Positions 16,285-26,243 are shown, counted from the stretch's first letter. The stretch: DNA of 64,000 bases from an uncultured Aquimarina sp. (GCA_947496705.1 CANMDW010000004.1:124001-188000); one strand, 5' to 3'. Made by a program: numbers and translations. Notes: a model not told the origin generated them from the sequence alone.

Positions 16285-17515
16285 AAAACAAGTAATACTA
16301 TTGTTGGGTTTAGTAATTTTTACTTTACAATATACGTACTCACAGGGTTCACCTGATTATACGGGGGGACTTAAAGTGAAACTCAATGAAGAAGGCTCAA
16401 AATATTTCAGGATTATTTCCTGGGCACAGTTTTGGGCAAGATACCAGGATGAGGTACCAGATGATGTTAGCAATACAAGCATGAGCATTCGCAGAGCTCG
16501 TATTCTGACCTATGCACAAATCAACAAAGATTTCTTAATCCTCACTCATTTTGGGTTGAATAGCCTGAATGCAGATAACCAAAGTCCTCTTGGTAAAGGA
16601 GAAAGCGCTCAACTATTCTTTCATGGTATTTGGGCACAATACAGTTTGGGTGCAAATCATTCTATTGGCGGTGGTTTGCATTATTGGAATGGTATTTCCC
16701 GCCTTAACAACCAGAGTACTCTCAATATTATGACGCTTGATAACAACCGGCAATCCTGGGCAACCATCGGATTATCAGATCAGTTTGCACGTCATATTGG
16801 GATTTATGCCAAAGGGGCTTTCGGGAAACTTCAATATCGCGTTTCTATAAACGAATCTGTAACCAATAACCTTCAGGAAGGCACAGCAGCTCCGATAGCA
16901 GATGAACCGGCAATATATGCGGGGAGGCGTTTATTAGGGTCTAAAGATGCCGGGAAAAACTTTGCCGGATATTTTGACTACAACTTCCTTGATCAGGAAT
17001 CCAACTTTTTGCCTTATAAAGTAGGTTCTTACATCGGTGGTAAAAAGATCTTCAATGTAGGAGCAGGGTTTTTCTTTCACCCTAGTGGAAGTGTGATCGC
17101 TAATGATGATGGTACTTTGGAAGGTGAAGATGTAGCAATTTTTGCTGTAGATGCTTTTTATGACGCCCCACTTGGAGAAAATGGCTCGGCTATTACAGCC
17201 TATGCTACCTATCAAAATAATGATTATGGAGAAAACTACACTTTAGGTCAGACCTATGAAACCGGTTCTATGATCTATGGCCATGTGGGATATGTGATTC
17301 CTAACGATAACAAAAAGACCAAGTTTCAGCCGTATGCTTCATTCAATACACGATCTATCGATGCAATTGATGATAATGCAACGACTTTTGGAGTAGGAGC
17401 CAATGCCTATTTTAGCGGCCATAATTCTAAGCTTACCATAGAATATCTAAACACAAAATATGGGGATAACGATGCTCAAAGTTTTGTTACCTTACAAGCA
17501 ATGATTTATTTATAA
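16280..17515 (+). CDS. outer-membrane porin, phosphate/acetate-cluster type
   Basis: The 411-residue protein has a signal peptide ending near YTYSQGS (residues 1-22) and a mature part rich in Tyr, Gly and aromatic strand ends, closing with VTLQAMIYL. That is the form of a 16-stranded-type porin. Segments such as IISWAQFWARYQ and RRARILTYAQINKDFLILTHFG are typical of flavobacterial porin-like proteins. It stands directly in front of the symporter subunits (13-base gap), so it probably lets the symporter's substrate, plausibly acetate or another small carboxylate, across the outer membrane. Confidence 0.75.
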   Translation: MRKQVILLLGLVIFTLQYTYSQGSPDYTGGLKVKLNEEGSKYFRIISWAQFWARYQDEVPDDVSNTSMSIRRARILTYAQINKDFLILTHFGLNSLNADNQSPLGKGESAQLFFHGIWAQYSLGANHSIGGGLHYWNGISRLNNQSTLNIMTLDNNRQSWATIGLSDQFARHIGIYAKGAFGKLQYRVSINESVTNNLQEGTAAPIADEPAIYAGRRLLGSKDAGKNFAGYFDYNFLDQESNFLPYKVGSYIGGKKIFNVGAGFFFHPSGSVIANDDGTLEGEDVAIFAVDAFYDAPLGENGSAITAYATYQNNDYGENYTLGQTYETGSMIYGHVGYVIPNDNKKTKFQPYASFNTRSIDAIDDNATTFGVGANAYFSGHNSKLTIEYLNTKYGDNDAQSFVTLQAMIYL

Positions 17516-17528
17516 AAAGTAAAAAGTT

Positions 17529-17786
17529 ATGACAGATAAACAAAATGCAGTAGCCTATTGGAAAGAAAACCTTAAATACCTGGTTGTTCTTTTAACAATT
17601 TGGTTTTTAGTTTCCTACGGAGCAGGAATACTATTCAAAGATGCTCTTAATAATATTAGGTTAGGAGGATTCAAGCTGGGATTCTGGTTTGCACAACAAG
17701 GCTCGATATACACATTTGTAATACTCATTTTTGTGTATGTACGATTGATGAATAAACTGGATAAAAAATACGGTTACGATGAGTAA
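17529..17786 (+). CDS. DUF4212 small subunit of sodium/solute symporter
   Basis: This 85-residue protein has two membrane helices, at about residues 17-36 (YLVVLLTIWFLVSYGAGILF) and 49-70 (FWFAQQGSIYTFVILIFVYV). It matches the DUF4212 pattern: AYWKENLKYL at the N-terminus and FWFAQQGS before the second helix. Proteins of this family are encoded immediately before a large sodium:solute symporter and are taken to be its small subunit. Here the large subunit starts 30 bases later. Confidence 0.88.
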   Translation: MTDKQNAVAYWKENLKYLVVLLTIWFLVSYGAGILFKDALNNIRLGGFKLGFWFAQQGSIYTFVILIFVYVRLMNKLDKKYGYDE

Positions 17787-17816
17787 TCTTAATACTAACC
17801 AAAAAAATATATTATT

Positions 17817-19589
17817 ATGAGCGTTCAAACATGGACATGGATTTTAGTAGGGATTACTTTTACCTTGTATTTTGGGATTGCTATTTGGGCCAGAGCAGGT
17901 TCAACAAAAGAATTTTATGTAGCAGGAGGAGGAGTTTCTCCATTAGCTAATGGTATGGCCACTGCAGCAGACTGGATGAGTGCAGCGTCATTTATCTCGA
18001 TGGCAGGGCTCATCTCATTTATGGGATATGACGGTTCGGTCTTTTTAATGGGATGGACCGGCGGATATGTACTGCTGGCATTACTGCTGGCACCTTATTT
18101 AAGGAAATTCGGGAAGTTTACTGTACCCGACTTTATAGGAGACAGGTATTATTCTAATACAGCAAGAACGGTAGCTGTGATTTGTGCACTTATTGTATCA
18201 TTTACTTACGTTGCCGGCCAAATGAGGGGTGTTGGAATCGTATTTTCACAATTTCTACAGGTAGATATTAATCTGGGAGTAATTATCGGTATGGCTGTGG
18301 TGTTGGTGTTTGCTTTCTTAGGAGGAATGAAAGGAATCACCTACACTCAGGTAGCGCAGTACTGCGTTTTGATATTTGCCTTTATGGTTCCGGCTTTTTT
18401 CATTTCAATGCAAATGACAGGAAATATAATTCCACAAATAGGAATGGGAGGCACGGTCGAAGATGGAACATATTTGCTGGAAAAATTAGATACATTGCAC
18501 ACACAATTAGGATTTAATGAATATACCGATGGGTCTAAATCTACCTGGGATGTTTTTGCAATTACCCTGGCGCTTATGGTGGGTACTGCCGGATTACCAC
18601 ATGTAATCGTACGATTTTTTACGGTGCCCAAAGTAAAAGATGCCCGTAAATCTGCAGGCCTGGCGTTATTATTCATTGCAATTTTATATACAACAGCTCC
18701 GGCAATTGCGGTTTTCGCCAGAACCAATCTAATCGAGACTGTAAGCAATACCAAATATGAAGCTGTACCAGAATGGTTCAAAAACTGGGAAAATACAGGA
18801 TTAATTGCCTGGTCTGATAAGAACAACGATGGTAAAATTCAGTATGTACATGGTAATGCAATGAATGGAAAACCAGCGTATATGGATCAAAGAGGAAAAT
18901 ATGGAGAACGCCTGGTATCCAATGCCACTGATTCTGCCAATGAATTATATGTGGATAGAGATATTATGGTATTGGCCAATCCCGAAATTGCAAATCTGCC
19001 AAATTGGGTCATCGCTTTAGTAGCAGCAGGAGGATTGGCTGCAGCTTTATCTACAGCAGCAGGATTATTATTAGTAATCTCTACTTCAATTTCACACGAT
19101 TTAATCAAAAAGCAAATCAAACCAAACATCTCAGAAAAAGGAGAACTTTGGGCAGCGCGTATCAGTATATTGTTTGCTATTATCATTGCCGGATTATTTG
19201 GTATTTATCCGCCAGGGTTTGTGGCTGCGGTCGTCGCATTGGCCTTTGGTTTGGCAGCAGCATCATTCTTTCCGGCCATTATACTGGGTATTTTTGATAA
19301 GAGAATGAACAGACAAGGCGCAGTAACAGGTATGATCGTAGGAATAACCTTAATGTTGTTTTATATGATCAGATATAAAACCGGATTAATAGGAGTAATG
19401 GAACCAAGACCGGCAAGTGAGTGGTGGTTTGGCACTTCTCCCGAAGGATTTGGTACTATAGCCATGATTGTAAATGTAATCATCTCTGTGGTAGTATCGA
19501 GAATAACTGCTCCACCACCAGAAAGTGTACAAGAGATTGTAGAACATATCAGAATCCCGAGTGGAGCGGGAGAAGCGTCTTCACATTAG
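17817..19589 (+). CDS. actP: sodium:solute symporter, cation/acetate (ActP-like)
   Basis: A 590-residue inner-membrane transporter of the SSS family with about 13 hydrophobic segments. Motifs include YVAGGGVSPLANGMATAADWMSAASF near the N-terminus and AAGGLAAALSTAAGLLLVIS, the sodium-site region typical of ActP-like permeases. Two soluble inserts at about residues 205-240 and 310-380 are seen in the DUF4212-linked subgroup. With the porin, DUF4212 subunit and acetyl-CoA synthetase in the same direction, acetate is the most likely substrate; other short carboxylates are possible. A terminator follows at 19608. Confidence 0.88.
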   Translation: MSVQTWTWILVGITFTLYFGIAIWARAGSTKEFYVAGGGVSPLANGMATAADWMSAASFISMAGLISFMGYDGSVFLMGWTGGYVLLALLLAPYLRKFGKFTVPDFIGDRYYSNTARTVAVICALIVSFTYVAGQMRGVGIVFSQFLQVDINLGVIIGMAVVLVFAFLGGMKGITYTQVAQYCVLIFAFMVPAFFISMQMTGNIIPQIGMGGTVEDGTYLLEKLDTLHTQLGFNEYTDGSKSTWDVFAITLALMVGTAGLPHVIVRFFTVPKVKDARKSAGLALLFIAILYTTAPAIAVFARTNLIETVSNTKYEAVPEWFKNWENTGLIAWSDKNNDGKIQYVHGNAMNGKPAYMDQRGKYGERLVSNATDSANELYVDRDIMVLANPEIANLPNWVIALVAAGGLAAALSTAAGLLLVISTSISHDLIKKQIKPNISEKGELWAARISILFAIIIAGLFGIYPPGFVAAVVALAFGLAAASFFPAIILGIFDKRMNRQGAVTGMIVGITLMLFYMIRYKTGLIGVMEPRPASEWWFGTSPEGFGTIAMIVNVIISVVVSRITAPPPESVQEIVEHIRIPSGAGEASSH

Positions 19590-19607
19590 TTTTTAATTTA
19601 GAAGAAT

Positions 19608-19642
19608 ACGGTGCTGTACAGTGTGTATGGCACCGTTTTTTT
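19608..19642 (+). terminator. terminator after the symporter gene
   Basis: The stem ACGGTGC / GCACCGT encloses a 15-base loop and runs into seven T residues. It lies 19 bases after the symporter stop, so the porin and symporter genes can be transcribed apart from the sensor kinase genes behind. Confidence 0.75.
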
Positions 19643-19722
19643 CCTAACTTTATGAGATTAATAATCAGAGATGAAACAAGCATTAAGAAATTTTAAAAAT
19701 ATCTTCATAAAAGGAGATGTTT

Positions 19723-19750
19723 AAAATTCCTGCCGACAGGGCAGGTTTTA
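19723..19750. repeat. CCTGCC/GGCAGG hairpin before the sensor operon
   Basis: AAAATTCCTGCC, a five-base loop, then GGCAGGTTTTA forms a short stem with flanking A and T tracts. It could act as a terminator on either strand. The CCTGCC / GGCAGG arms match the short palindromic pieces found near 9530, 30391 and 31223 in this window. Confidence 0.5.
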
Positions 19751-19771
19751 TAATTACTAAAATTTAAATGT

Positions 19772-19966
19772 GTGAAAAAAAGGCATCAACAAAAGCTTAT
19801 CGTATTGTCCATTGCACTGTTTTTGCTCTGGAATGTTCCCTTGGTGCTTATTTTTGATCATTCTGGCGAAATTTTTGGGTTTCCAAGTATTTATTTTTTT
19901 ATTTTCCTGATCTGGATCATCGCTGTGATTATATCGTTTGTCATTTTACGCAGGTATTATGAATAA
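19772..19966 (+). CDS. small two-helix membrane protein, GTG start
   Basis: The 64-residue protein has two membrane helices, at about residues 9-29 and 37-59, and ends in RRYYE. The start codon is GTG at 19772; an ATG three bases earlier is in another frame that stops soon. It overlaps the following transporter-kinase gene by eight bases (ATGAATAA), so translational coupling is likely. Small proteins of this form precede SSS-type sensor kinases in other genomes, as far as I recall. It may be an accessory subunit, by analogy with the DUF4212 partner of the symporter. Confidence 0.7.
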   Translation: MKKRHQQKLIVLSIALFLLWNVPLVLIFDHSGEIFGFPSIYFFIFLIWIIAVIISFVILRRYYE

Positions 19967-22643
19967 TTATCTTCTAATATCTATCATTGTTGCCTATCTG
20001 GCCTGTTTGTTTTTAATCGCCTTTTGGGCAGAGAAAAATTCAAAAAGTAAATGGGTCAACAATCCTTATATCTATGTGCTGTCTCTTGCAGTATATTGCT
20101 CTGCTTGGACCTACTATGGTAGTGTAGGTATTGCTTCACAGTCGGGGATTAGTTTTTTAACGATATATTTAGGACCAGTGATTTCTTTACCTTTATGGAT
20201 CCTGGTGATGCGCAAGATCATTAGAATTTCTAAACAGCACAAAATATCTAGTATTGCCGATTTTATTTCCTTGCGATATGGCAATAATCGCTTTCTGGGA
20301 GCATTGGTCACCATGATCTGCGTATTTGCTATTGTACCGTATATTTCTTTACAGTTAAAAGCCATTTCAGAAACTTTTGAGATCATTACCGATGAAACCA
20401 GTTATGTTTCTACTTCTGTGTTAGACGACTCTACTTTTTATATAGCCGTATTATTGGCAGTCTTTGTAGCTTTTTTTGGTACCCAGGCAACAGATGCTTC
20501 ACAACGCCGAAAAGGAATTATGACCACGGTAGCCGTAGAATCCATCTTAAAACTTACTTTCTTTTTAATTATAGGTATATATGTAACCTTCTTTTTATTT
20601 GATGGTACTACAGATATATATCAAAAAGCATCACAGATGGATAATTTTAAAGAGATTACTTCTTTTAATGGATTAGAGGCTGGATTTAATTGGTTGTTTA
20701 CCATAATGCTTTCTTTCTTTGCCATCTTTTTACTACCCAGGCAGTTTCATGTGGCCGTGGTAGAAAATGATCGGGAACGATACCTGAAAAAAGCAATTTG
20801 GGTATTCCCCTTATACCTGTTATTGTTTAATGTTTTTGTGATTTTTATCGCCTGGGGCGGAAACTTAACATTAACTGGTGATGTGAACCAGGATTATTAT
20901 ACACTGCTTTTACCACTTCAGAATAATAATGTGGTATTAGCCATGCTGGTCTTTCTGGGAGGGTTTTCTGCAGTGATCTCTATGGTGGTTGTTTCTACCC
21001 TGGCTTTGTCGACCATGGTAAGTAATAACCTGATCATTCCCTATGGTTTTCTGGATAAGTTTATCAAAGGAAACCCCGAGAAAAACGCCAACTATATAAA
21101 AAATATCCGTAGGATATCGATCTTTTCACTTATCATTATCGCATATTTCTTCTATGTCAATTTCTCTTATGAATTATCACTATTCTCTATAGGGCTTATT
21201 TCTTTTGCAGTGATTGCACAGTTAGCACCTTCCTTTTTTATAGGACTTTTCTGGAACAGAGGATCTGCCAAAGCAGCCAAAATTGGAATGATCATCGGGG
21301 TTTTGGTGGTGAGCTATACCTTAATCCTGCCTTTTATTGTAAATGTTCTTACCGACAGTACCTCATTTGTAGCCTATGGATTATTTGGAATCGCCTTGTT
21401 GAAACCATATGCGCTTTTTGGTATTGATTTTCTAAGCCCGGAGGCACATGCCTTTTTCTGGAGTATGCTCCTGAATACCTTTAGCTTTTTAACCTTTTCA
21501 TTGCTTTCTAAAGGGAATTACAGAGAACGTAATTATGCCGAAATGTTTATAAATAGCAGCAATTATACCAACCTGCAGGAAGGGGCTTTTGTCTGGAAAG
21601 GAGAAGCCTATGTTTCTGATATCCGAAATGTATTGACCCGTTTTCTGGGAGAAGAACGCACAGAACGGGCTTTGAATCTTTTTAATCTGAAATATAAAGT
21701 TTCTAAAGAAGAAGAAATGGCCGATGCCAGGCTCATTAATTTTTCCGAAAAACTACTTACCGGAAGCATTGGCAGTGCATCTGCCAGAATATTGATAGGC
21801 AGCGTTGCCAAAGAGCAACCCGTAAGTTTATTAGAAGTCTTAAAAATTTTAGAAGAATCCAAAGAAACCATAGCCACCAACAAAGTGTTAAAAGAAAAAT
21901 CAGAAGAGCTTACCAGGCTTACCGAGCAATTAAAAACAGCTAATAGTGAACTATTGAAACAAGATCGCTTAAAAGATGAATTTCTCGATACGGTAGCCCA
22001 TGAGCTAAAAACCCCTATTACTTCTATCAAAGCAGCATCAGAAGTGTTGACCGATGGCAATGATATGCCACAGGGACTTAGGAATCAATTCTTGGATAAT
22101 ATTGTTACCGATGCAGATCGTTTAGCAAGACTCATTCACAATATCCTGGATCTCGAAAAACTTTCTGGAGGAAGAGAACAACTGGAGATACAGCATAATC
22201 AGATAAACAACACAATCAAAAAAGCGGTTGATGGTATTTATCAAATGGCCCATAATAAAGGAGTACATGTGATACATCAAAACGGGTATGAAATTAAAGC
22301 CAGGTATGATGAGGATCGCATGTTGCAGGTATTGACCAATTTGCTTTCTAATGCTTTAAAATTTACAGAACCTGATACAGGAATTATCACCATTGTTGCA
22401 CAGGAAAAGAAAAATGCTATTCAAGTGGCTGTAGAAGATAACGGAAAAGGAGTCCCAAAAGAAGACGTTCTCTATGTTTTTGACAAGTTTTACCAATCCA
22501 AACACCAGAATATCAAAAAACCCATGGGCAGTGGTCTGGGATTGGCGATTAGCAGAAAAATTATCGAAAGCCACCAGGGAAAGATATGGGTAGATAAAAA
22601 ATATATAAAAGGAGCACGGTTTGTGTTCACTATACCGAAATGA
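19959..22643 (+). CDS. sodium:solute symporter-like sensor histidine kinase (CbrA-type)
   Basis: An 894-residue fusion. Residues 1 to about 520 form a sodium:solute symporter domain with about 13 helices (DASQRRKGIMTTVAVES is typical). A STAC-like linker follows (SEKLLTGSIGSASARILIGS), then a coiled coil and a histidine kinase: HisKA with VAHELKTPITSIK (His681), N-box NLLSNALKF, VEDNGKGVP, and GSGLGLAISRKI. This order is that of CbrA/CrbS kinases. ATG 19959 overlaps the preceding small gene by eight bases; an upstream TTG is less likely. It probably senses the transported substrate, likely acetate, and signals to the next gene's regulator. Confidence 0.9.
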   Translation: MNNYLLISIIVAYLACLFLIAFWAEKNSKSKWVNNPYIYVLSLAVYCSAWTYYGSVGIASQSGISFLTIYLGPVISLPLWILVMRKIIRISKQHKISSIADFISLRYGNNRFLGALVTMICVFAIVPYISLQLKAISETFEIITDETSYVSTSVLDDSTFYIAVLLAVFVAFFGTQATDASQRRKGIMTTVAVESILKLTFFLIIGIYVTFFLFDGTTDIYQKASQMDNFKEITSFNGLEAGFNWLFTIMLSFFAIFLLPRQFHVAVVENDRERYLKKAIWVFPLYLLLFNVFVIFIAWGGNLTLTGDVNQDYYTLLLPLQNNNVVLAMLVFLGGFSAVISMVVVSTLALSTMVSNNLIIPYGFLDKFIKGNPEKNANYIKNIRRISIFSLIIIAYFFYVNFSYELSLFSIGLISFAVIAQLAPSFFIGLFWNRGSAKAAKIGMIIGVLVVSYTLILPFIVNVLTDSTSFVAYGLFGIALLKPYALFGIDFLSPEAHAFFWSMLLNTFSFLTFSLLSKGNYRERNYAEMFINSSNYTNLQEGAFVWKGEAYVSDIRNVLTRFLGEERTERALNLFNLKYKVSKEEEMADARLINFSEKLLTGSIGSASARILIGSVAKEQPVSLLEVLKILEESKETIATNKVLKEKSEELTRLTEQLKTANSELLKQDRLKDEFLDTVAHELKTPITSIKAASEVLTDGNDMPQGLRNQFLDNIVTDADRLARLIHNILDLEKLSGGREQLEIQHNQINNTIKKAVDGIYQMAHNKGVHVIHQNGYEIKARYDEDRMLQVLTNLLSNALKFTEPDTGIITIVAQEKKNAIQVAVEDNGKGVPKEDVLYVFDKFYQSKHQNIKKPMGSGLGLAISRKIIESHQGKIWVDKKYIKGARFVFTIPK

Positions 22644-22686
22644 AAAATATGGCCTTATTACCAATAAAACTGAAACTCTTAAACCT

Positions 22687-23049
22687 ATGAAAAAGATTCT
22701 AATTGTAGACGATGAACCAAACATTGTAATGTCACTCGAATATACTTTTAAGAAAAAGAATTTTGATGTATTTATAGCCCGGGACGGAGGAGAAGCCTTG
22801 CAGATTGCCGAAGATATCATACCAGATGTTGTGCTTCTGGATATTATGATGCCCAATGTGGATGGTTATGAAACACTAAGGCAAATAAAAAACAACGAAA
22901 AACTCAAAAATACCAAAGTGGTATTTCTCTCGGCAAAAAACAAAGCAGCAGATATTGAAAAAGGACTGAAACTGGGAGCAGATAAATATCTCACAAAACC
23001 ATTTTCGGTTAAGAAATTGGTTTCAGAAATAAATGAACTTATTAATTAA
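22687..23049 (+). CDS. single-domain response regulator
   Basis: The 120-residue protein is a receiver domain only: acidic pair Asp8/Asp9, phosphoacceptor Asp52 in LLDIMMP, Ser/Ala switch in VVFLSAK and Lys in YLTKPF. No DNA-binding output domain follows, so it must act through another protein or as a CheY-like or phosphorelay intermediate. I chose ATG 22687 because KKILIVDDEP is the usual family start. It follows the transporter-kinase by 43 bases and is almost certainly its partner. In the related CrbS/CrbR acetate switch the regulator has a LuxR output, which this one lacks. Confidence 0.9.
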   Translation: MKKILIVDDEPNIVMSLEYTFKKKNFDVFIARDGGEALQIAEDIIPDVVLLDIMMPNVDGYETLRQIKNNEKLKNTKVVFLSAKNKAADIEKGLKLGADKYLTKPFSVKKLVSEINELIN

Positions 23050-23067
23050 TTAAACAGATGTAGACAG

Positions 23068-23292
23068 ATGAAACTTCGATTAAATCCTTTAGCATCAGAT
23101 ATATGTATATGTATCTATGCAGTCGTTTCGCTATACCTTCGTTTTAAACTCGAAAACGAAACACCGATTAGTGCTTTGAATTCTGTAGTTATCGGGGTAT
23201 GTTTTGTAGTGATCCTTTGGGTGCTTATCAAATTAAAAGTACTAAACCCCAACTGGTTTGGATTGTTTAAAACCAAAAAACCCAGAGCATAA
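23068..23292 (+). CDS. small two-helix membrane protein of unknown function
   Basis: The 74-residue protein has hydrophobic segments at about residues 8-25 and 39-58 and a Lys-rich end (FKTKKPRA). I do not recognise it. It lies between the response regulator (18-base gap) and acetyl-CoA synthetase (49-base gap), all in the same direction. The neighbourhood suggests a small membrane component of the acetate module, but no function can be assigned. Confidence 0.55.
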   Translation: MKLRLNPLASDICICIYAVVSLYLRFKLENETPISALNSVVIGVCFVVILWVLIKLKVLNPNWFGLFKTKKPRA

Positions 23293-23341
23293 TAAATTAA
23301 ACGAATAGTGCATAATAAATTAAAACGTAAAACCACCAATA

Positions 23342-25249
23342 ATGAGTAATTATCACATAAAACATCTGGAAGAATACTTTCAGGTATATCGTAAATCAGT
23401 TCGTAATCCCGAGGTATTTTGGGGGGAAGTAGCAGAAGAGCATTTCTTGTGGAGAAAGAAATGGGACAAAGTACTGGATTGGGATTTTACCAAACCGGAA
23501 GTGAAATGGTTTGAGGGGGCCAAATTGAATATCACCGAAAACTGTATAGACCGGCATCTGTATGTGCGTGGAGAGAAAACAGCTATTTTATTCGAACCTA
23601 ACAATCCCGAAGAACCCGCCGAGCATATTACCTATAAACAGCTGCATGAGCGAGTATGTAAATTTGCCAATGTACTGAAGAGTAATGGTATAAAAAAAGG
23701 GGATAGGGTGTGTATTTATCTTCCTATGATTCCAGAATTGGCGATATCGGTATTGGCCTGTGCACGTATAGGAGCCGTTCATTCAGTGGTTTTTGCAGGA
23801 TTTTCTGCTACAGCTTTAGCTACCAGAATCAATGATTGCGAAGCCAAAATGGTGATCACCTCAGATGGATCGTATCGTGGATCTAAGAGTATAGATCTTA
23901 AAGGGATTGTAGATGAAGCGGTGGAGCAATGCCCGGGGATTAAAACCGTACTGGTAGCAAAACGTATTGATTCAGACATTACAATGAAGCCAGGTAGAGA
24001 TCATTGGCTTCAACCATTGCTGGATGAAGCGTATAGTGACTGTACTCCCGAAATTATGGATGCCGAAGACCCCTTGTTTATTCTGTATACTTCCGGCTCG
24101 ACCGGAAAACCAAAAGGAATGATGCATACCACCGGCGGGTATATGGTGTATACTGCATATACTTTTAAAAATGTTTTTCAATATCAGGAGAATGATATCT
24201 ATTGGTGTACTGCAGATATCGGCTGGATCACCGGGCATTCTTATATTGTGTACGGGCCTCTGGCTAATGGAGCCACCACAGTGATGTTTGAAGGAGTACC
24301 AACCTATCCCGATTATGGACGATTTTGGGATATCGTACAGAAGCATAAAATTACACAATTCTATACAGCGCCTACGGCGATCAGGGCATTGGCCAAAGAG
24401 AACCTTGATTTTGTGACCGAGTATGACTTATCAAGTTTAAAAGTATTGGGAACGGTAGGAGAACCTATCAATGAGGAAGCCTGGCACTGGTATAACGATC
24501 ATGTAGGTGAAAAAAAGTGCCCGATTGTCGATACCTGGTGGCAAACTGAGACCGGCGGTATTCTGATCTCTCCGATTCCTTTTGCTACACCCACAAAACC
24601 AACCTATGCTACCTTACCCATGCCGGGCATACAACCTGCACTAATGGATGAAAAAGGGGAAGAGATCAAAGGCAATCAGGTAGAAGGTCGATTGTGTATC
24701 AAGTTCCCATGGCCATCGATGGCACGCACCATCTGGGGCAATCATGAGCGCTACAGAGATACATACTTTTCGGCATTCGAAAATAAATACTTTACCGGGG
24801 ATGGCGCTTTACGGGATGAGGTAGGATATTACCGAATCACCGGTAGGGTAGACGATGTGATCATTGTATCTGGACATAACCTGGGAACTGCTCCAATCGA
24901 AGATGCTATCAATGAACATCCTGCTGTGGCAGAATCTGCCATTGTAGGTTTCCCACATGATATCAAAGGAAATGCACTGTACGGATTTATTATTTTAAAG
25001 GAAACCGGTGAATCCCGTGATCGCGATAATCTTACCAAAGAGGTAAATCAACAAATTACCGACCGTATCGGGCCCATAGCCAAGCTGGATAAAATACAAT
25101 TTGTACCAGGGTTGCCTAAAACCCGTAGTGGTAAGATCATGCGACGTATCCTGCGTAAAATCGCATCAAAAGATACCAGCAATCTTGGGGATACCAGTAC
25201 ATTGCTGAACCCAGAGGTGGTACAGGAGATTATGGATAAGGCGTTGTAA
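23342..25249 (+). CDS. acs: acetyl-CoA synthetase (AMP-forming)
   Basis: It activates acetate to acetyl-CoA through acetyl-AMP, allowing growth on acetate. The adenylation motif YTSGSTGKPKGMMHTTGGY is near residue 247, WWQTETGG near residue 399 and the C-terminal lysine in TRSGKIMRRILRK is Lys598, the residue acetylated to control the enzyme in other bacteria. At 635 residues it has the full family length. It closes the group of porin, symporter and sensor genes. A perfect hairpin 18 bases later may end the transcript. Confidence 0.96.
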   Translation: MSNYHIKHLEEYFQVYRKSVRNPEVFWGEVAEEHFLWRKKWDKVLDWDFTKPEVKWFEGAKLNITENCIDRHLYVRGEKTAILFEPNNPEEPAEHITYKQLHERVCKFANVLKSNGIKKGDRVCIYLPMIPELAISVLACARIGAVHSVVFAGFSATALATRINDCEAKMVITSDGSYRGSKSIDLKGIVDEAVEQCPGIKTVLVAKRIDSDITMKPGRDHWLQPLLDEAYSDCTPEIMDAEDPLFILYTSGSTGKPKGMMHTTGGYMVYTAYTFKNVFQYQENDIYWCTADIGWITGHSYIVYGPLANGATTVMFEGVPTYPDYGRFWDIVQKHKITQFYTAPTAIRALAKENLDFVTEYDLSSLKVLGTVGEPINEEAWHWYNDHVGEKKCPIVDTWWQTETGGILISPIPFATPTKPTYATLPMPGIQPALMDEKGEEIKGNQVEGRLCIKFPWPSMARTIWGNHERYRDTYFSAFENKYFTGDGALRDEVGYYRITGRVDDVIIVSGHNLGTAPIEDAINEHPAVAESAIVGFPHDIKGNALYGFIILKETGESRDRDNLTKEVNQQITDRIGPIAKLDKIQFVPGLPKTRSGKIMRRILRKIASKDTSNLGDTSTLLNPEVVQEIMDKAL

Positions 25250-25266
25250 GGTCACTTTTTGAGCTC

Positions 25267-25287
25267 TGCGAAGTTTGTAACTTCGCA
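25267..25287. terminator. hairpin after acs
   Basis: TGCGAAGTT, a three-base loop and AACTTCGCA form a perfect nine-bp stem 17 bases after the acs stop. The T-tract behind it is poor (GCAAATTTAG), so it may be only an mRNA-stabilising stem rather than an intrinsic terminator. Confidence 0.5.
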
Positions 25288-25528
25288 GCAAATTTAGCTT
25301 ACAACTTCGTAATAAACATACGATAGATTACTTTTTTATGTACCTTTCAGAGTATGGAAACTGATGGTTATAAAATAAGAGAACAGTAAAAGCCGCATTT
25401 TGGTATCCAAAACCTGACCAGGTCTTTTTCTATGTCATATGATGCAATTTTATAACACATGTCCCATGTTTTACATTTTTCTTTGTTTTTAAGAGAAATT
25501 ATACAAAATTGCACCAAAAGAAGTAGTT

Positions 25529-26110
25529 ATGGGCATGGATATCGATTTATATGTAGAGTGGATCCCTTTTAAAAAAGACCCTCCATTTCACAAGAATTTT
25601 GATGTCGATGCCATACAGGTTTTTGGTGGTGACAGAATTTATGTAGCAAGAGATTATCGTTTGTTCTCCTGTTTATCGGGTCGAAGCGGGAGTGATGACC
25701 CTTTGTATGCACCCAGAGGGCTTCCTGCCAATATCTCTTTGGATCTATTGCCCTTTTTGGCGCAACCTATTGAGGGAAACCAGGCTTTGATCGAAAAGGA
25801 GTTGGGACTCTATGACCTGCAATACATCTCAAAAAACAAAGCACAGCAATTAACCAATATTCTTCACGGGAACCAAAAATTTGTCAATCTGCAAATACAT
25901 GAGCAGCTATATGACAAACTATTTATTACCAACAATGGTTATGATCATAGTTATCTGTATTATGAAGAGATCTTAAGAGCATTAACATATGCTGGATTAA
26001 CTCCTGATGATTGCGATGGCACTTTTAAAGTCGTTCTGGAACTCCTAAAAAGTATCGACTCAGAATTTGGTGCCAATAAGTCGAGAATCGTATTTTGTTT
26101 TGATGAATAA
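25529..26110 (+). CDS. hypothetical cytoplasmic protein
   Basis: A 193-residue soluble protein with no signal peptide or membrane segment. It begins MGMDIDLYVEW, a start that recalls small proteins of unknown function in which residues 1-40 form a beta-hairpin core. The rest is mixed alpha/beta with many Tyr and Asp (LYYEEILRALTYAGL, DDCDGTFKVV). I do not recognise the family. A second ATG two codons later is possible. It has no close partner; the next gene is 133 bases on. Confidence 0.6.
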   Translation: MGMDIDLYVEWIPFKKDPPFHKNFDVDAIQVFGGDRIYVARDYRLFSCLSGRSGSDDPLYAPRGLPANISLDLLPFLAQPIEGNQALIEKELGLYDLQYISKNKAQQLTNILHGNQKFVNLQIHEQLYDKLFITNNGYDHSYLYYEEILRALTYAGLTPDDCDGTFKVVLELLKSIDSEFGANKSRIVFCFDE

Positions 26111-26243
26111 TGTTAGCGCGTAACTATATTGTCTATACCCTTGTAAGAATTAGGACTCCGGTTTTATATTTTTCCTCTATTTTTGATGAAAAACCAATAA
26201 AAGAAATTGCTCACAGAAATGTGTAAGCCTAAACCAAAAACCT

